From assembly GCF_000208745.1 (NCBI RefSeq), contig NC_030852.1, positions 34,270,159 to 34,334,158 of the forward strand: a DNA stretch of 64,000 bases. Direction: 5' to 3'. The stretch comes from Theobroma cacao. Lineage: Eukaryota; Streptophyta; Magnoliopsida; Malvales; Malvaceae. The notes under the pieces were generated by a model. The model ran no database searches, was not told where the DNA came from, and saw nothing but the letters and a program-made list of their open reading frames with translations. The translations under genes were made by a program, and so were the position numbers. Numbering within the stretch: position 1 is the first letter of the stretch; each line of letters begins with the position of its first letter. This document shows positions 25,428-37,300 of this stretch, one piece after another.

Positions 25428-25615
25428 ATCAAAGTGGAGGCATGAAGAGCGGTGGAGGAGGTTGATGGAAATCGATTTGGCTCCTCCTCCCCATATTGCT
25501 TTCAGAGTTAAAAGTTGATGCGACATTTTTGAAGAGGACTGGTTGTCAAGATTTCCTTCAATGGAGGAGAAAGACGAAAGCGATTTTATTCTGCACTGGT
25601 ATTTTCTTTTTCTTA
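25428..25615 (+). repeat. Duplicated segment of unknown origin, copy 1
   Basis: Matches 38773-38950 with scattered differences. The second copy holds an open frame with an acidic stretch (DATVFEEDWLSGHAVMEERD); in this copy the frame is broken. No family was recognised. It may be another gene fragment carried by the TPS duplication. Confidence 0.5.
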
Positions 25616-25727
25616 GTTAAAAATAGGCTTTATTCATAAAAAGAGAAAAAAAACAGTAAATTTAGGAATAAGAGATCTCAATCCAATAAAGTTATACTCA
25701 AATAAACTCAGAATATAATAAAACAAT

Positions 25728-26106
25728 TGTGGTGGAAATTGCGAAAAAATCTCTAAAAAGTTGTTCAAGATTTTACCCAATCAATAAAATAAAGAAAGAA
25801 AGAAATCAAGTACATCCACAAGAACATAATAATTTATGTAGTTCGATCTTTTGATGACCTACGTCCACAGAAAAATTAAGAGATTACAAGAGTAGTCTCA
25901 AACTCACAACCCTTATCTCACGTACACCCAAATCAATCTCTCTAAATCTAGGTGATGACTATCCTTCAACCCAATAATCTTACCCTAATACAATTAGGAT
26001 ATGTTATTTTAGTATACTTAGATTTAAAGATTATCTTAATAAGGTAGACTAGTTTAATTAAAATTAAATTATCATAATCAAACTACAATTCAATATTATC
26101 TTAACA
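25728..26106 (-). repeat. Copia 3' LTR
   Basis: On the minus strand it starts TGTTAAGATAATATTG and ends CCACCACA. It aligns over most of its length with 31277-31658, sharing CTTTTGATGACCTACGTCCAC and a long AT-rich part. The many differences between the two LTRs suggest an old insertion. Confidence 0.85.
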
Positions 26107-26300
26107 AATCTTCACTTTAGGCTTGAATTCACTAAACTCTACCTTATGAACCAATCTCTGTCAACATCGCTAATTCTCTAAAAGGCCTCAAACGCTATGA
26201 AACTGACTCCTTCTTAAACTTGATCCATGCTTAAACTTGATACCAGAAACTGACTTTGTCACCATATTTGCCAAATTTTCAGCTGTAACTATTTTCTTCA

Positions 26301-29300
26301 CTACAACTTACATATAAAAACAATCTCTCGAACGAAGTTATATTTGACTTGGATGTATTTGGTTTTCTTGTGAAACATTTGATTTTTAGTCAAGTGTATG
26401 GCACTTTGACTATCACAAAATACAAGTATATATGCTTGTCCAAAACCAAAATCCCTAATCAAGTCTCGAAGCCATAAAGCCTCCTTCACTACCTCGGTCG
26501 CATCCAAATTTTCAGCTTCAGTTGTAGACAAAGCAATAGTTGATTGAAGAATTTTTTTCAAACTTATTACAAACCCTGAGAGAGTGAATACATACCCCAT
26601 TGAGATTTTTTACTATCTAGATCACTAGCAAAATCTGAATAGGAGAAGCTAATCACAACACAATTGTTGTTTGCACCTCTTTCACACACTAAGCCAACAT
26701 TAATAGTACCTTTAGGTGTTTTCACAAGCTCTCATGTTTGATCTTAGTGTAAAAACTCAATCTTTTTATAAGACTTGGCACATGTAATTGCCTCACAATA
26801 AAAGTAAGGCTCATCAATCTCTACTTCCATAGATAAAACATAAAAATCAATATCACCATTGATACAAGTAATGCTTTGTTGAGATACCAATTCTTATATC
26901 TTTTGCATTTCATTGTGGATTTCACTATCATCCTGCACTATCCCAAAAGCATTGATTTCAAGCTCCACCTACTTGCCAACTTCTTTGTTTGATGTGTTTA
27001 CAATTCTAGACTTTATTCTATGAAGTAGCGCAGACTTGTCAAAGGTAATATCCTGACTCACCATAAATTTGGGAGACTTACAATCAATACACCACAATCG
27101 ATAACCCTTCACCCTACATATATAGCTTAGGAATATGTACTTTGTCACCCTTGGCTCAAGTTTATCATTACTCATATGAGCATAAACAGGACAACCAAAT
27201 ACTTTTAATATAGAGTAACCAGCGGGCTAGACTTGGCAATTTGTGTTAACGTATCATAAATATGTTAGACATGATTAGACACGAAATACGTTTAAGGCTA
27301 AACACGAACACGACACGTTTAATGTTCGTGTCTAAAATTTAAAACACGTACACGTATACGTTTAATACACGTGTAACACGACACGACACGATTAACACAT
27401 TTATTAAACGTGTCAATATACGACACGATACGATTAATAACACGATTAACACGTTTAATACGATTAAATAAAAATATTTACAATTAAATATAATTTTATT
27501 ATTTAAATTTAAAATCTATAATTATAAAAATAATTATAACAAAACAAAAATAATAATAACATCAAATAATCACCAAAAATTAAAAATTAGGGTTGAGCAT
27601 GTATAATTACATAATATTCTTTATAAAATTTAAAAAAACTTATTAAAATAATTATTTAAAATTATTTATATAAGGTTAAAATAGTTTTTAACTATTAATT
27701 TTTAAGAGGTTAATAAATGTGTCACGTATACACATTTAAACACGATAACACGATTAAGTAAACGTATTGAAACGTGTTTGTTTTGTCTGATACGTTAAGA
27801 CACGAAACATGTCAAACACGATTAGACACGAAACACGTTAAGACTAAATTCAAAATTTGTTTAACTCGTGTCTTCTCGTGTCGTGTTAACGTGTCGTCTT
27901 CAAAATTGTCAGGTCTACAACGAGCTTACCAGACCAAACTTTCTCGGGTCTTAAATTTAATTGCAGTTGATGGAGACCGAATTACCAAGTAATAAGCCAT
28001 GCTGATAGCTTTTATCCAAAATACTTTGGTAAGCCAATATTGGAGAACATGTATCTTGCTTTCTCTAGAAGTGTTCTTTTCATCCACTCTACAACATCAT
28101 TTTAATGTGGTGTTTTGATAACAGTGCGATGTCTAATAATTCCCTCATTCTTATAGAACAAATCAAACTCAGGTTTGTAAAATTTTAAACCATTGTTTGT
28201 TCAAAAGCTCTTGATCCTTTTCTTAGTCTGCTTCTTGATCATTGCCTTCCAATGCAAAAAGGTGATCAACACTTCACTCATGGCCTTCAGAAAATACATC
28301 CACATCTTTCTTGAAAAATCATTAATAAAGTTTCATATGTTTAATGATCCACTTTTTAGTGCCATCGAAAAAGGATTCCACAAATTTGAATGGATGTAAT
28401 CTACTGTACTTTTGGTTCGATGAATTGTATTGCTAAATTTCACTTTATGTTGCTTACAGAAGTCTAGCTTCCTAGTCTTTTGACAACACGGCAAACCATG
28501 CTTACTCAGTTTTGTTATCCTTCTCTCACTCATATGACCCAATCTCATATCCTATAAACGTGTAACACCATCATTAGGATAATGGGATGAGACTACGGAA
28601 ACAATTTCAATGACCGTGTTTCCCAATAACAATAAAGGTCATCAGATAACTTACCTTTAATTATAGTTAAAGCTTTTTTAGATACTTTCAAGACACCATC
28701 TTGGCCACTATATTTGTAGCCTTTCTTATCTAACAAACTCATCGATATCGAATTCTTTTTCATGTTAGGGACATGTTTCACCTCAAGTGTCCTTATCATA
28801 CCATCAAACATCTTGATTCGAATCATACCAATCCTAACAACTAAGAGAGAGAAATCATCTTCTAATTGTACAATACCCATATCAACATATTGATAGGTTG
28901 TAAACCAATCACACCTAAGACATATGTGGAAGCAATAAGTGGAATCCAAGATCCATGTATCCATTGGGTTACCGTTGATTATTGCAAGAACACTATCAAC
29001 TTCCTCAAAAGTATCAAAGTCATCTTCAACCATGTTTGTAATATTTTTAAACTTATTGATCTTTTCATCATCCTTGAATTTAGTACAGTTTGACAAAAGT
29101 GTCATTTTTTACCATAATTCCAACAAGTTTTCTCTTTTGCTCCATATTTACCTTTTCTGTATAAGCCTTTCTCTCTATCTTTTCCTCTATTCACAATTGG
29201 GCCTTCTGTTTGATTTTCATTCTAAATACCATCAACTTTCTTCTTCAATTTTTTAAAATTTAAAGATGCGCTTACATTCTTAAAAGTGAGAGTGTTTCAG

Positions 29301-29800
29301 CCAAATAATATAGTTTTCACGAAATTTTCATATGATGGAGGCGAAGAACATAGAAGAATTAAGACAAGGTTGTCATTCTTAATTTTAATATCGATATTCT
29401 TTAAATCAAGAATAACTTTATTAAATTTATTAATGTGGGTATTAATAGACGTACCTTCACACGTCTTGAAAGAATACAATCATTGCTTCATAAAACTGAT
29501 TTGTCAGGGATTTGGTCATATAAATACTCTCACGTTTAAGCTACACTGCTTCAACAGATTCTTTATCTGTGACTTCTCTTAGGACCTCATCAAACAAAGC
29601 TAAGAGAATAGCACACGTGTTTTCTCTAAAAGGTCATCTTTCTCACTATCAGACAAATTCGAGAGAAGATGGTCTTTTCTCTTCAGTGCCTTCAACAATA
29701 CTTGTTGCACTAGCAATGCGCTCATCTTAACACGCCATAGGCTGAAATCGATTCTTCCATTAAACTTTTTGATCTCATGCTTGGTCGACGAAGTTGCCAT
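26301..29800 (-). pseudogene. Copia gag-pol remnant
   Basis: Read from 29800 leftwards. Gag starts MATSSTKHEIKKFNG with FSLWRVKMSALLVQQ, continues near 29479-29297 with a UBN2-like part, then protease near 28990 where the active site reads WILDST in place of the expected DSG (mutated). The GAG-pre-integrase/integrase zinc region RLGHMSERR lies near 28548. Integrase ends in PEKVWSGKLV (27925-27960), which is interrupted by the 694-bp insertion and resumes as GYSILKVFGCPVYAHM at 27225-27170. TWELVKTPKGT-like sequence near 26720 jumps directly to the RNase H region (LQSTIALSTTEAE, 26600-26301), so about 1 kb encoding reverse transcriptase is deleted. Frames shift and stops occur repeatedly. Confidence 0.88.
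27224..27917. mobile_element. Non-autonomous hAT-like foldback element rich in ACACG
   Basis: The ends are imperfect inverted repeats: GGGCTAGACTTGGCAATTT on the left, and AGACCTGACAATTTT on the complement of the right end. Flanks TAACCAGC and CAACGAGC match at 6 of 8 positions, as for an aged 8-bp duplication. Subterminal regions carry dozens of ACACG/CGTGT motifs in opposite orientation at the two ends, around an AT-rich core. It interrupts the copia integrase between codons for GKLV and GYSI. hAT assignment rests on duplication length and subterminal motif style. Confidence 0.6.
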
Positions 29801-29831
29801 AGTAAGATTCAGATTGACTTAAGACCTTAAA

Positions 29832-29843
29832 GCTTTGATACCA
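29832..29843 (-). promoter_or_regulatory. Copia primer binding site (initiator Met tRNA type)
   Basis: TGGTATCAAAGC on the minus strand, six bases inside the 5' LTR end. It is one base off the common plant TGGTATCAGAGC, complementary to the 3' end of initiator methionine tRNA. Confidence 0.8.
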
Positions 29844-29868
29844 GTTTATTGTGAAAATTGTGAAATTA

Positions 29869-31276
29869 TTGATAATTGTATTTTATAGAATTATTTTAGT
29901 TTAATTTTGTTATTAAATATTGACTAAGTCTTTAATTTTTAATTATAATTTAGTTATTTTTATAATTAGTTTATTTTTAGTGAGTTATTTTAATTTTATA
30001 TTTATTTACTTTAATTGGAGTATTATTTATAAGTTTTTATGCTTTTGTAGGAGTTAAGGGAGTAGGCCTTAATTTTTGAAAGTAAGGTGTTTGAAAAATC
30101 TAGAATTTTGCTTGCGTATACTTCAATGTTTTGACCATAACTCAAGTTCCAAACGTCCAAATGATGTGATTCTTGCTCCATTAGAAAGCTAAGAGACAAA
30201 GCTACAACTTTCTTAAAGATCACTTTTCCTTGAAGATAGAAAAAATTGCATCGGAAGATGACGACACGTAATGCTATGGGAACGAAAATTTTGAAGATGA
30301 TATTTGATGTTTGAGCCTCATTACACTTTTAAGCCCAAAAGTTAAAGTCAGTAGGTTAACCTAAGAAATTTAATTTAGGTTATGATTGTTAGTATAAATA
30401 GGATATTTTTAGGAGAAATTAAGGTAGATAACCCTAAGAGATTTAAAAAATTGAAAGTTGAGGCGGAAACTTAGAAAGCAAGGTTACAATTAATCATTTT
30501 GTTTTCTTTCTTAGCTTTTATTTTACTTGCTACTCTCAATGGTTGAAATTTATAGAATGTTATTTGTTTTTGCAATTATGAGTAGCTAATTTTATTTTCT
30601 AGGATTGCAATTGAACTCCCATGTAATTTAAATTTTTAATCTTTTTCTTGCTTATCTTTAATGGGATTTAAATTGTTTATTCTAATTTATTCTTAATACT
30701 TTTTAATTGATTGACCACCAATTAAATTGATTTAGGAAACTAAACAAACTTGGGAAAGGGAGATTAGTGTAGACTAAAATTAGGATAACATATAATCATA
30801 TTAATTGATTTGCGTATAGGATAGAGATATACCTATATGTCATATGTAACCAGATTAGAGCTTGAACTTAATGAGTTTATTTTAATTTTAATTTATATAG
30901 GGATATAGTGTATTGATTAAAATATATATTTTTATAAAACGAGTCAGGAAATCTTTATAAATAATTGAGCACTCTAGGTTAGCAATTCAACCCATTGAAA
31001 TAAATTAAAAAAGAGAAGTAAGACTTAGATGAAGTGTAAGGAATATTGTAACCCTAAACTTATTTGATTTGATTTTTACGCAAGTTATTTTTACTTTTAT
31101 TTTTTCTTTTTAGTTTAAATTTTAGTTAATTAATTTAGTTATTTGATTTTGATTGTTTGGATAAGATTAAATTATTCAAATTTTAGAACTTAATAGAATT
31201 TTAGATCAATTCTTTGTGGGATTGATACTTTGCTTATTATTATACTAGCTTTTCAATACGTATACTTGTTTAAGTA
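29869..31276. mobile_element. 1.4-kb insertion inside the copia 5' LTR
   Basis: The copia LTR is interrupted here. GAAATTA occurs at both junctions (29862-29868 and 31277-31283), as a 7-bp target duplication. The interior has no coding capacity. Its right end (GTGGGATTGATACTTTGC near 31217) recalls the ends of some plant LTRs, so a solo LTR is possible, but the ends are not TG...CA. Class unknown. Confidence 0.5.
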
Positions 31277-31658
31277 GAAATTACAAAATCTTACCTAATC
31301 AATAGAATAAAGAAAGAAAAAAATCAAGCACACCCTTTGGTCTTTTGATGACCTACGTCCACAAGCATAACAATAGAGAAAGATTCACTAAGTGAAAAAT
31401 CAAAAGATTACAAGAACAGTTTCGAACTTACAACTCTTATCCCACGTACACCTAAATCACTCTTTATAAATTTAGGTGATGACTATTCTTTAACCCCATA
31501 AGATCTTTTTATAAGGTCAACTACAATAATCTTATCCTAATACAGTTATGATATGTTATTCTAGTCTAAATAGATTTAAATATTATCTTAACAAGGTATA
31601 TTAATTTAATTAGAATTAAACTATTCTAATCAAATTACAATTCAAGATTATCCTAACA
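31277..31658 (-). repeat. Copia 5' LTR, main part
   Basis: The counterpart of 25728-26106. It starts TGTTAGGATAATC on the minus strand at 31658. The terminal piece that touches the primer binding site has been displaced to 29850-29868 by the 1.4-kb insertion. Confidence 0.8.
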
Positions 31659-31939
31659 ACAATATTAATCTTATCAAATTAACACCAAACCAAAAATAAT
31701 TCACATCAATCCAATACAGTTGAGAGTGACTTAGCTAGGTAAGGTGTCAAAGTTGATTGTCCGAGAGTGAGAGTATGGCTCCTTGCCCACGGTTTATGTA
31801 ATCCACATTATTTATGATTTGAACGAAATTTTCTTTTTTTTTTTTTCTCATGTAGTGGTATATATATGTTGTAGAGATTATCACATCTCAAGTGATTCAC
31901 CAACTCAATATCTTGTATTAGAAAATTGAAGCTTCCATC

Positions 31940-32092
31940 ATGTCTTTTCCTTTCCTTGCTTCGGTTCCCAGTTGCAATTTCATCACGAATAGATCAAATG
32001 ATAGAAGATCTACCAATTACCATCCTCCGATTTGGAATGATAATTATATTCAGTCATTCGAGAGTGAATATCTGGTGTGTGTGTATGTGTGC

Positions 32093-32132
<40 letters not shown>

Positions 32133-34158
32133 AATATGTAATTAAAATATCAATATAATTGTGAAAAATTTAAATTTGTGCATGCCACCAAGCTAACAGA
32201 ACTGCTTTTCCATGTAGGGGAAATCATGTTATGAACGAGCAAATAAACTGGTAGGAGAAGTGAAAATGATGCTTGACAAAGAGATAAATCTTTTGGAGCA
32301 ACTTGAGCTAATCGATTCCTTGCAAAGACTTGGATTATCTTATCACTTTGAAAATGAAATCAAGACAATTTTGGATAGTATAAGTGCTGATCACATCTAT
32401 GTTGCATGGAAGAAAGATAACTTACATGCTATAGCAATTGAATTTAGGCTCCTAAGGCAGCACGGCTATAAAGTAACTCAAGGTAAGAAAAAAAACTTAG
32501 CAATTTAATTTGTATAGAATAAAAATTCTTTAAAATTAAAATGTTGTGTTGCATGCAGAGGTTTTCTCTAATTTCACGGACGAGATGGGGAACTTTAAGG
32601 CAAGTCTTTGTGAGGATTGCAAAGGGCTGCTTAACTTGTATGAGGCTTCATACCATTTGGTAGAGGGTGAAAGCATGTTGGAGAAGGCAAGAGATTTCGC
32701 AGCTAAACGTCTCAAGGAATATCTGAAGCAGAACAAAGATCCATACCTTTCCTTACTTGTGGAGCATGCTTTGGAACTTCCGCTACATTGGAGGATGCCA
32801 CGGTTCGAAGCCAGGTTTTTCATAGATGTGTATGAGAGACGAGAGGACAGAAATCTCATTCTTTTGGAGCTTGCTAACTTGGACTTCAATATAGTGCAAG
32901 CTGTGCACCAGGATGATCTAAAATATGCTTCAAAGTAAGTGCATGAATGATTAAATCCCTCAATCTATTCTATTTATAGTAGGGATAGTTTATTATTAAT
33001 TTTACCGATCATGACTTCTACTTTTTATATACTTGCGCAGGTGGTGGACCGATTTAGATATACGGAAAAAGCTGACCTTTGCCAGAGCTAGGTTGATGGA
33101 GAACTTTTTATTCGCTGTTGGCGAAGCATCTGATCCTCAGTTCGGGTATTTTAGAAGAACGCAGACAAAGATTAATACATTCATAACGACTATAGACGAT
33201 GTTTATGATGTGTATGGTACATTGGATGAGTTAGAGCTCTTCACTGAAGCTGTTGAGAGGTTGGTACTGGACTTTGATTGATTATTACTGGTACTAATAT
33301 GGCAAAACGTTGGTTTAATGTATACGTAATTTCAGATGGGATACCAATGCAATGCAGCTGCTTCCAGAATATATGCAGATATGTTTCCTTGCTCTTTACA
33401 ATTTCACAAACGAAATAGCTTTTGACGTCCTTAAGGGTAAAGGATTTAACACCATTCCTTTCCTGAAGAAAGCGGTACTAAGCACCTCTTATCATCTTAG
33501 TTTTGTTCCATTATCTGCTTTCATTTCTTTTACTTCACAGATTTCCATTAATTATGTCATGGTTTCACCATAAATGTTGTTCATCAGTGGGCAGACTTGT
33601 GTAAATCATATTTATTGGAGGCAAAGTGGTATTACAGTGGATATAAACCCACCCTGCAGGAGTACATTGATAATGCATGGATTTCGATTTCGGGTCCTGT
33701 GGTACTATCACATGCTTTTGTGTTAACAAATTTAAAGACAAAGGAATGCTTGGAATCCTTCGAAGAATACTCCAACATAATCTACTATTTTTGTCTGATT
33801 TGTCGACTTGTTAATGATCTTGAAACATCATCGGTACGTAATTTATTTATATTTTTATTTCGTAATCAAGATATATAATTGTCATTCAAATATATAGATT
33901 TTATTATTTTATTCACCGTGAATCTGTTTGCATTAGGATGAATTAAAAAGAGGTGATGTTTCTAAATCAATTCAATGTTATATACACGAAACTGGAACTT
34001 CAGAAGAAGAAGCCCGACGACACATACGAAAGTTGATTGATGCAACATGGAGAAGGATGAGCGAAGAGCAAATTGCTGACTCTCCTTTTCCTCGACCATT
34101 TATTCAAATTGCTGAGATGTATTTTACATACAGTGACAAACTTTATATTTCAAAATAA
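31940..34158 (+). CDS. TPS-b terpene synthase 1, C-terminus replaced (533 aa)
   Basis: Class I terpene synthase, cleaving a prenyl diphosphate to a carbocation. Seven exons in frame: 31940-32074, 32218-32482, 32559-32934, 33041-33259, 33336-33474, 33588-33833 and 33937-34158. RRX8W is present ([11 protein letters not shown], exon 1), the metal-binding DDVYD lies in exon 4, and NDLETSSDE spans exons 6-7. RRX8W suggests a cyclising monoterpene synthase of subfamily TPS-b; product unknown. Odd points: the N-terminus is about 30 residues shorter than in TPS2, leaving a poor transit peptide. In exon 7 the TPS sequence stops after FIQIA (34114) and continues into beta-adaptin 3'-flank sequence, adding [14 protein letters not shown] and a stop. 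The usual last 44 residues are gone. It is probably inactive or altered, although the frame is open throughout. Intron 1 holds an (AT)n tract near 32095. Confidence 0.85.
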
Positions 34159-34172
34159 CAAAGAGGAAAGAA

Positions 34173-34363
34173 TCAAGCCTTGAGGAGAGTCTCAATGGCT
34201 TCAAAAAAATAGCGGTGGCATCTCAGGATCTGCGGTCTTGATTGCGCAGTTGACACCAGGGTTTCAATTACCATCGTAAGTCAATCAAGAAAGGTATACC
34301 TCGAGGGATCTTGGCAGAGAAGTAGTTACTTCCTGGTTGGCATGTTTGCGCTTCCCTATAAAG
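34173..34363 (-). pseudogene. Beta-adaptin last-exon fragment, copy 2
   Basis: Same fragment as at 21838, again with stop codon and 3' flank, here joined directly to the broken end of TPS1 at 34114. It has several small deletions relative to the intact exon. Similarity to real adaptin stops at CTATAAAG (34363). Both stray copies share the sequence beyond that point, so they descend from one rearrangement. Confidence 0.92.
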
Positions 34364-37300
34364 TAGGTTTGGATGTATGTTCAGTTGAAAATTCAAAGAA
34401 AATGAAATGGATTCATCAGCTGCTTAAACAAAGCCAGAAGTACACCAGCATGACAGAAACAGTTACTGAGATGTTCAATTTTAAGCTTCCAGCTGCTTGT
34501 AACTTTAAAATGTTTTTCCTTTTATCTATCAAAATTCGATTTCTCTACTATATACTGCAAAGTTTGTCATAATCCAAGCAGGAAAGACCTTCTGGCTGAG
34601 GGAAAAAACAAGTACGAATTGCATACACGATCCATTTTTTTATTTATTTTAGATTGTTAATGATCATTAACTGAGTTGTTAAAGAAAACAGCAGTTAATG
34701 GACATCTTTCGATATTACCAATCGTGAAATCCATGAATCTGTCAATTTCCATCCTTCGGTGCCTGGGTTGGTGCTGCCTGATGATACAGCAGGAACAATG
34801 TCTATCCAAATGACGTTGTTTCCTCACAGTACTGCTTCATGTTGTAAGTGGAGCCATGTTCTTGAACTCTTGGGCTTGGGCTTATCTATGCAAATCAGGT
34901 AATACAGAAAACTCTTGTTACAAGTTTAGCTAAAGGCCAGAATACAAGCTGTAAAATTAAAACTTGTGTAAATTTTCCATTGTTAGGAGAATTTTTTTTG
35001 AATAATTATCTTTTATTATTCAAGGAAACACGTTAATTAATCCAGTATTGAATTCTAAATTCAAAAGCATGTATGGGTGACACTTAATCCTTTTAAATAT
35101 GGAGTTGTGCTTTTGTTTGTTTGAGTGTTGAGATTTTTCATTTTGATTTTTTTAAGTTGGATTTTTTTTTGAAAATTTGAATTAGGTTATAGTTACGTCG
35201 ATTTGTCTTTTTTTTTTTTATATTCCTTTTTTTAAATCTTTGTTAACCATTTATAATTTTATATAACATTTCACTTTCTTAATAATATTTCTCTTTAAAA
35301 CTATATTTAAAATTTAAATAACGTTGTTTGCTCATAAATTAAAAATATCAATTTTTTAAGAAAATTATTTAACATTGCCAACAATATCAATTGACATTTT
35401 TTCCTTTTTTTAAGAATCATACATAGAATTATAATAATCTCACTTTTTTTTTTGTGTATATTAAGGGCGGCTCAAAAAGTTCAAAGGCCTAAAACAAAAT
35501 ATTCAATGAGACCTTCTTTTATTGAAATTAAAAAAATTATTAAATTTTATTTTTCTAACTTTTTGAAATGTAAAATTTTTATATTTTTTAAATGGCTAAT
35601 ACAAAATCAACAATCAAAATTTTTAATTCAAATAAATCAATTATCATATAAAGTAAAGGTAATATAACAATATAATATAAATTAAAATTAAAGTAAAAAA
35701 GTTTGTAAATATTATAACAATATTACCTAATTATTAAATGCTTATTGCAAACCGTAAACAAGGTTCACGGCTCTATGAAGATAATAACATAATAGACTTT
35801 TTGTATATTTTTTAGAGAAAAATTGAAGTTAAAAGAAGAAGGAAAAAAGAGCAAATGAGAAAAGAAGAATTCAAAAGTAGATATTATATATTGAAAACAA
35901 AATAATTGGTTTTATATATAAGAGAAAAAGTAATTGTTAGAAATCATTAAATATGTTGATTGGAAATAGGAGAAACAATTGAGAAAAAAATAGTCGTTGG
36001 AGATGATTAAATATATATGACTATTAGTTGATTGGAAATAATATAATATTTCAAAAATTAGAAAGTGATAGAATATTGAAATTTATTATACACATAATTA
36101 AGAAAGTGGAAAAATATGTCATTTTATTAATTATTTTTTATTTTTATATATTTTTTAATTTTTATATATTTTTAATATAATAAATTATATTATAAAATTA
36201 TAAAGTCTTCCCAAAATCGGGGCCTAAAGCCCTTACTTGGGTGGCTTTACCCAAAGGCCGGTCCTATATATAATTTTATTGCAAAACTTTTATTAATATA
36301 ATAATCTTATTACAAAAACTTAATTTCAAAGAAATTGTTTTATGTGTTAAGGATATTTTTTACTTTTCAAGAAATGTTTACATAGAAAGTTTAAGTTTCA
36401 TACACTATAAAAAAATTGAGTTTTAATTATACTTCTTTAAGTTATATATTTTTTGTATAGTAAAATCTTAAAAAATACAATTATTTAAACTTTTAGTTTT
36501 ACTATTTTATGTTTTATTTTTTTTATATTTAGTAGTAATATAAAAAAGTACAATATTTATTAGTGTACGTAATTTCTATAATTATATTTTATTCGTAACA
36601 CATCTGAAAATTTATATAATAAACTTATATCTATAAAAATATTTTACAAAATATAAAAATATATTATTAAAAATATTTTTAATAACTCATTTTTAAAATG
36701 TGTGAAATTTGTTACAGTGATAGTCAATCATGTAAAGCTGTTTCTGCAAAAGTTGTTGGGAGGACTGTGTCCAGTGGAAAGTAGCCACAAAGATTGCAGG
36801 GGAAGAAATTTCTTTAAAATTACAATAAAATAATGAAGTCATTGGACATTTGGGAGAAGACAAAAGGCTTCCATCAGATTCCGAGTTCCAAACAAAACCA
36901 TCACTTTCATATGCGGTAGGAAAATATCCTAAAATTTTAGTGAACTTGACTCATGACTTAGCTAGGTGGAGTGTGAGGTTCATTGTAGGAGCTCTGAACC
37001 TGTTTCTGTCAAGTCACATTTTCCCTTAAATGAGAGCAATGATTTTTGTGACTTAAACGTGCGTTTGTGTTCGTGACAATTGAGAATTAACGTTAAAGTC
37101 CATTGACAACTTTATTTTTGGCTTAAAACATTTCGCATTTGTGGCATTGACAATGACAAGAAAGCATTAACTAATTAGAATTGAAATTTATGACAGATTT
37201 TGGAGGGGAGAAAGGCTAGAAAATTAATAAGAAGAAGAAAAAAAAAAGTAGAAAAGGAATTTCACAACTTCTGAGCTTTTGATGCATGGTTCCACTTTTC

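Larger units (their letters stand above)
25728..31658 (-). mobile_element. Ty1/copia LTR retrotransposon, degenerate, with nested insertions
   Basis: Element on the minus strand, bounded by the 5-bp target duplication ACAAT (25723-25727 and 31659-31663). The 3' LTR is 25728-26106 (TGTTAAG...CCACA); the 5' LTR is split into 31277-31658 (starts TGTTAGG) and 29850-29868 by an insertion. A primer binding site TGGTATCAAAGC (29832-29843) adjoins the 5' LTR and a purine-rich tract precedes the 3' LTR. Inside are gag, protease, integrase and RNase H remnants in copia order; most of the reverse transcriptase is missing. A second insertion lies at 27224-27917. It landed between the upstream region and exon 1 of TPS1. 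Confidence 0.9.

Noticed and set aside
28866..29256. Plus-strand frames of 75 and 105 codons
   Set aside because: Antisense to the copia protease/gag remnants.
32536..32889. Minus-strand 117-codon frame, repeated at 40377-40730
   Set aside because: Antisense shadow of TPS exon 3; it recurs only because exon 3 is duplicated.
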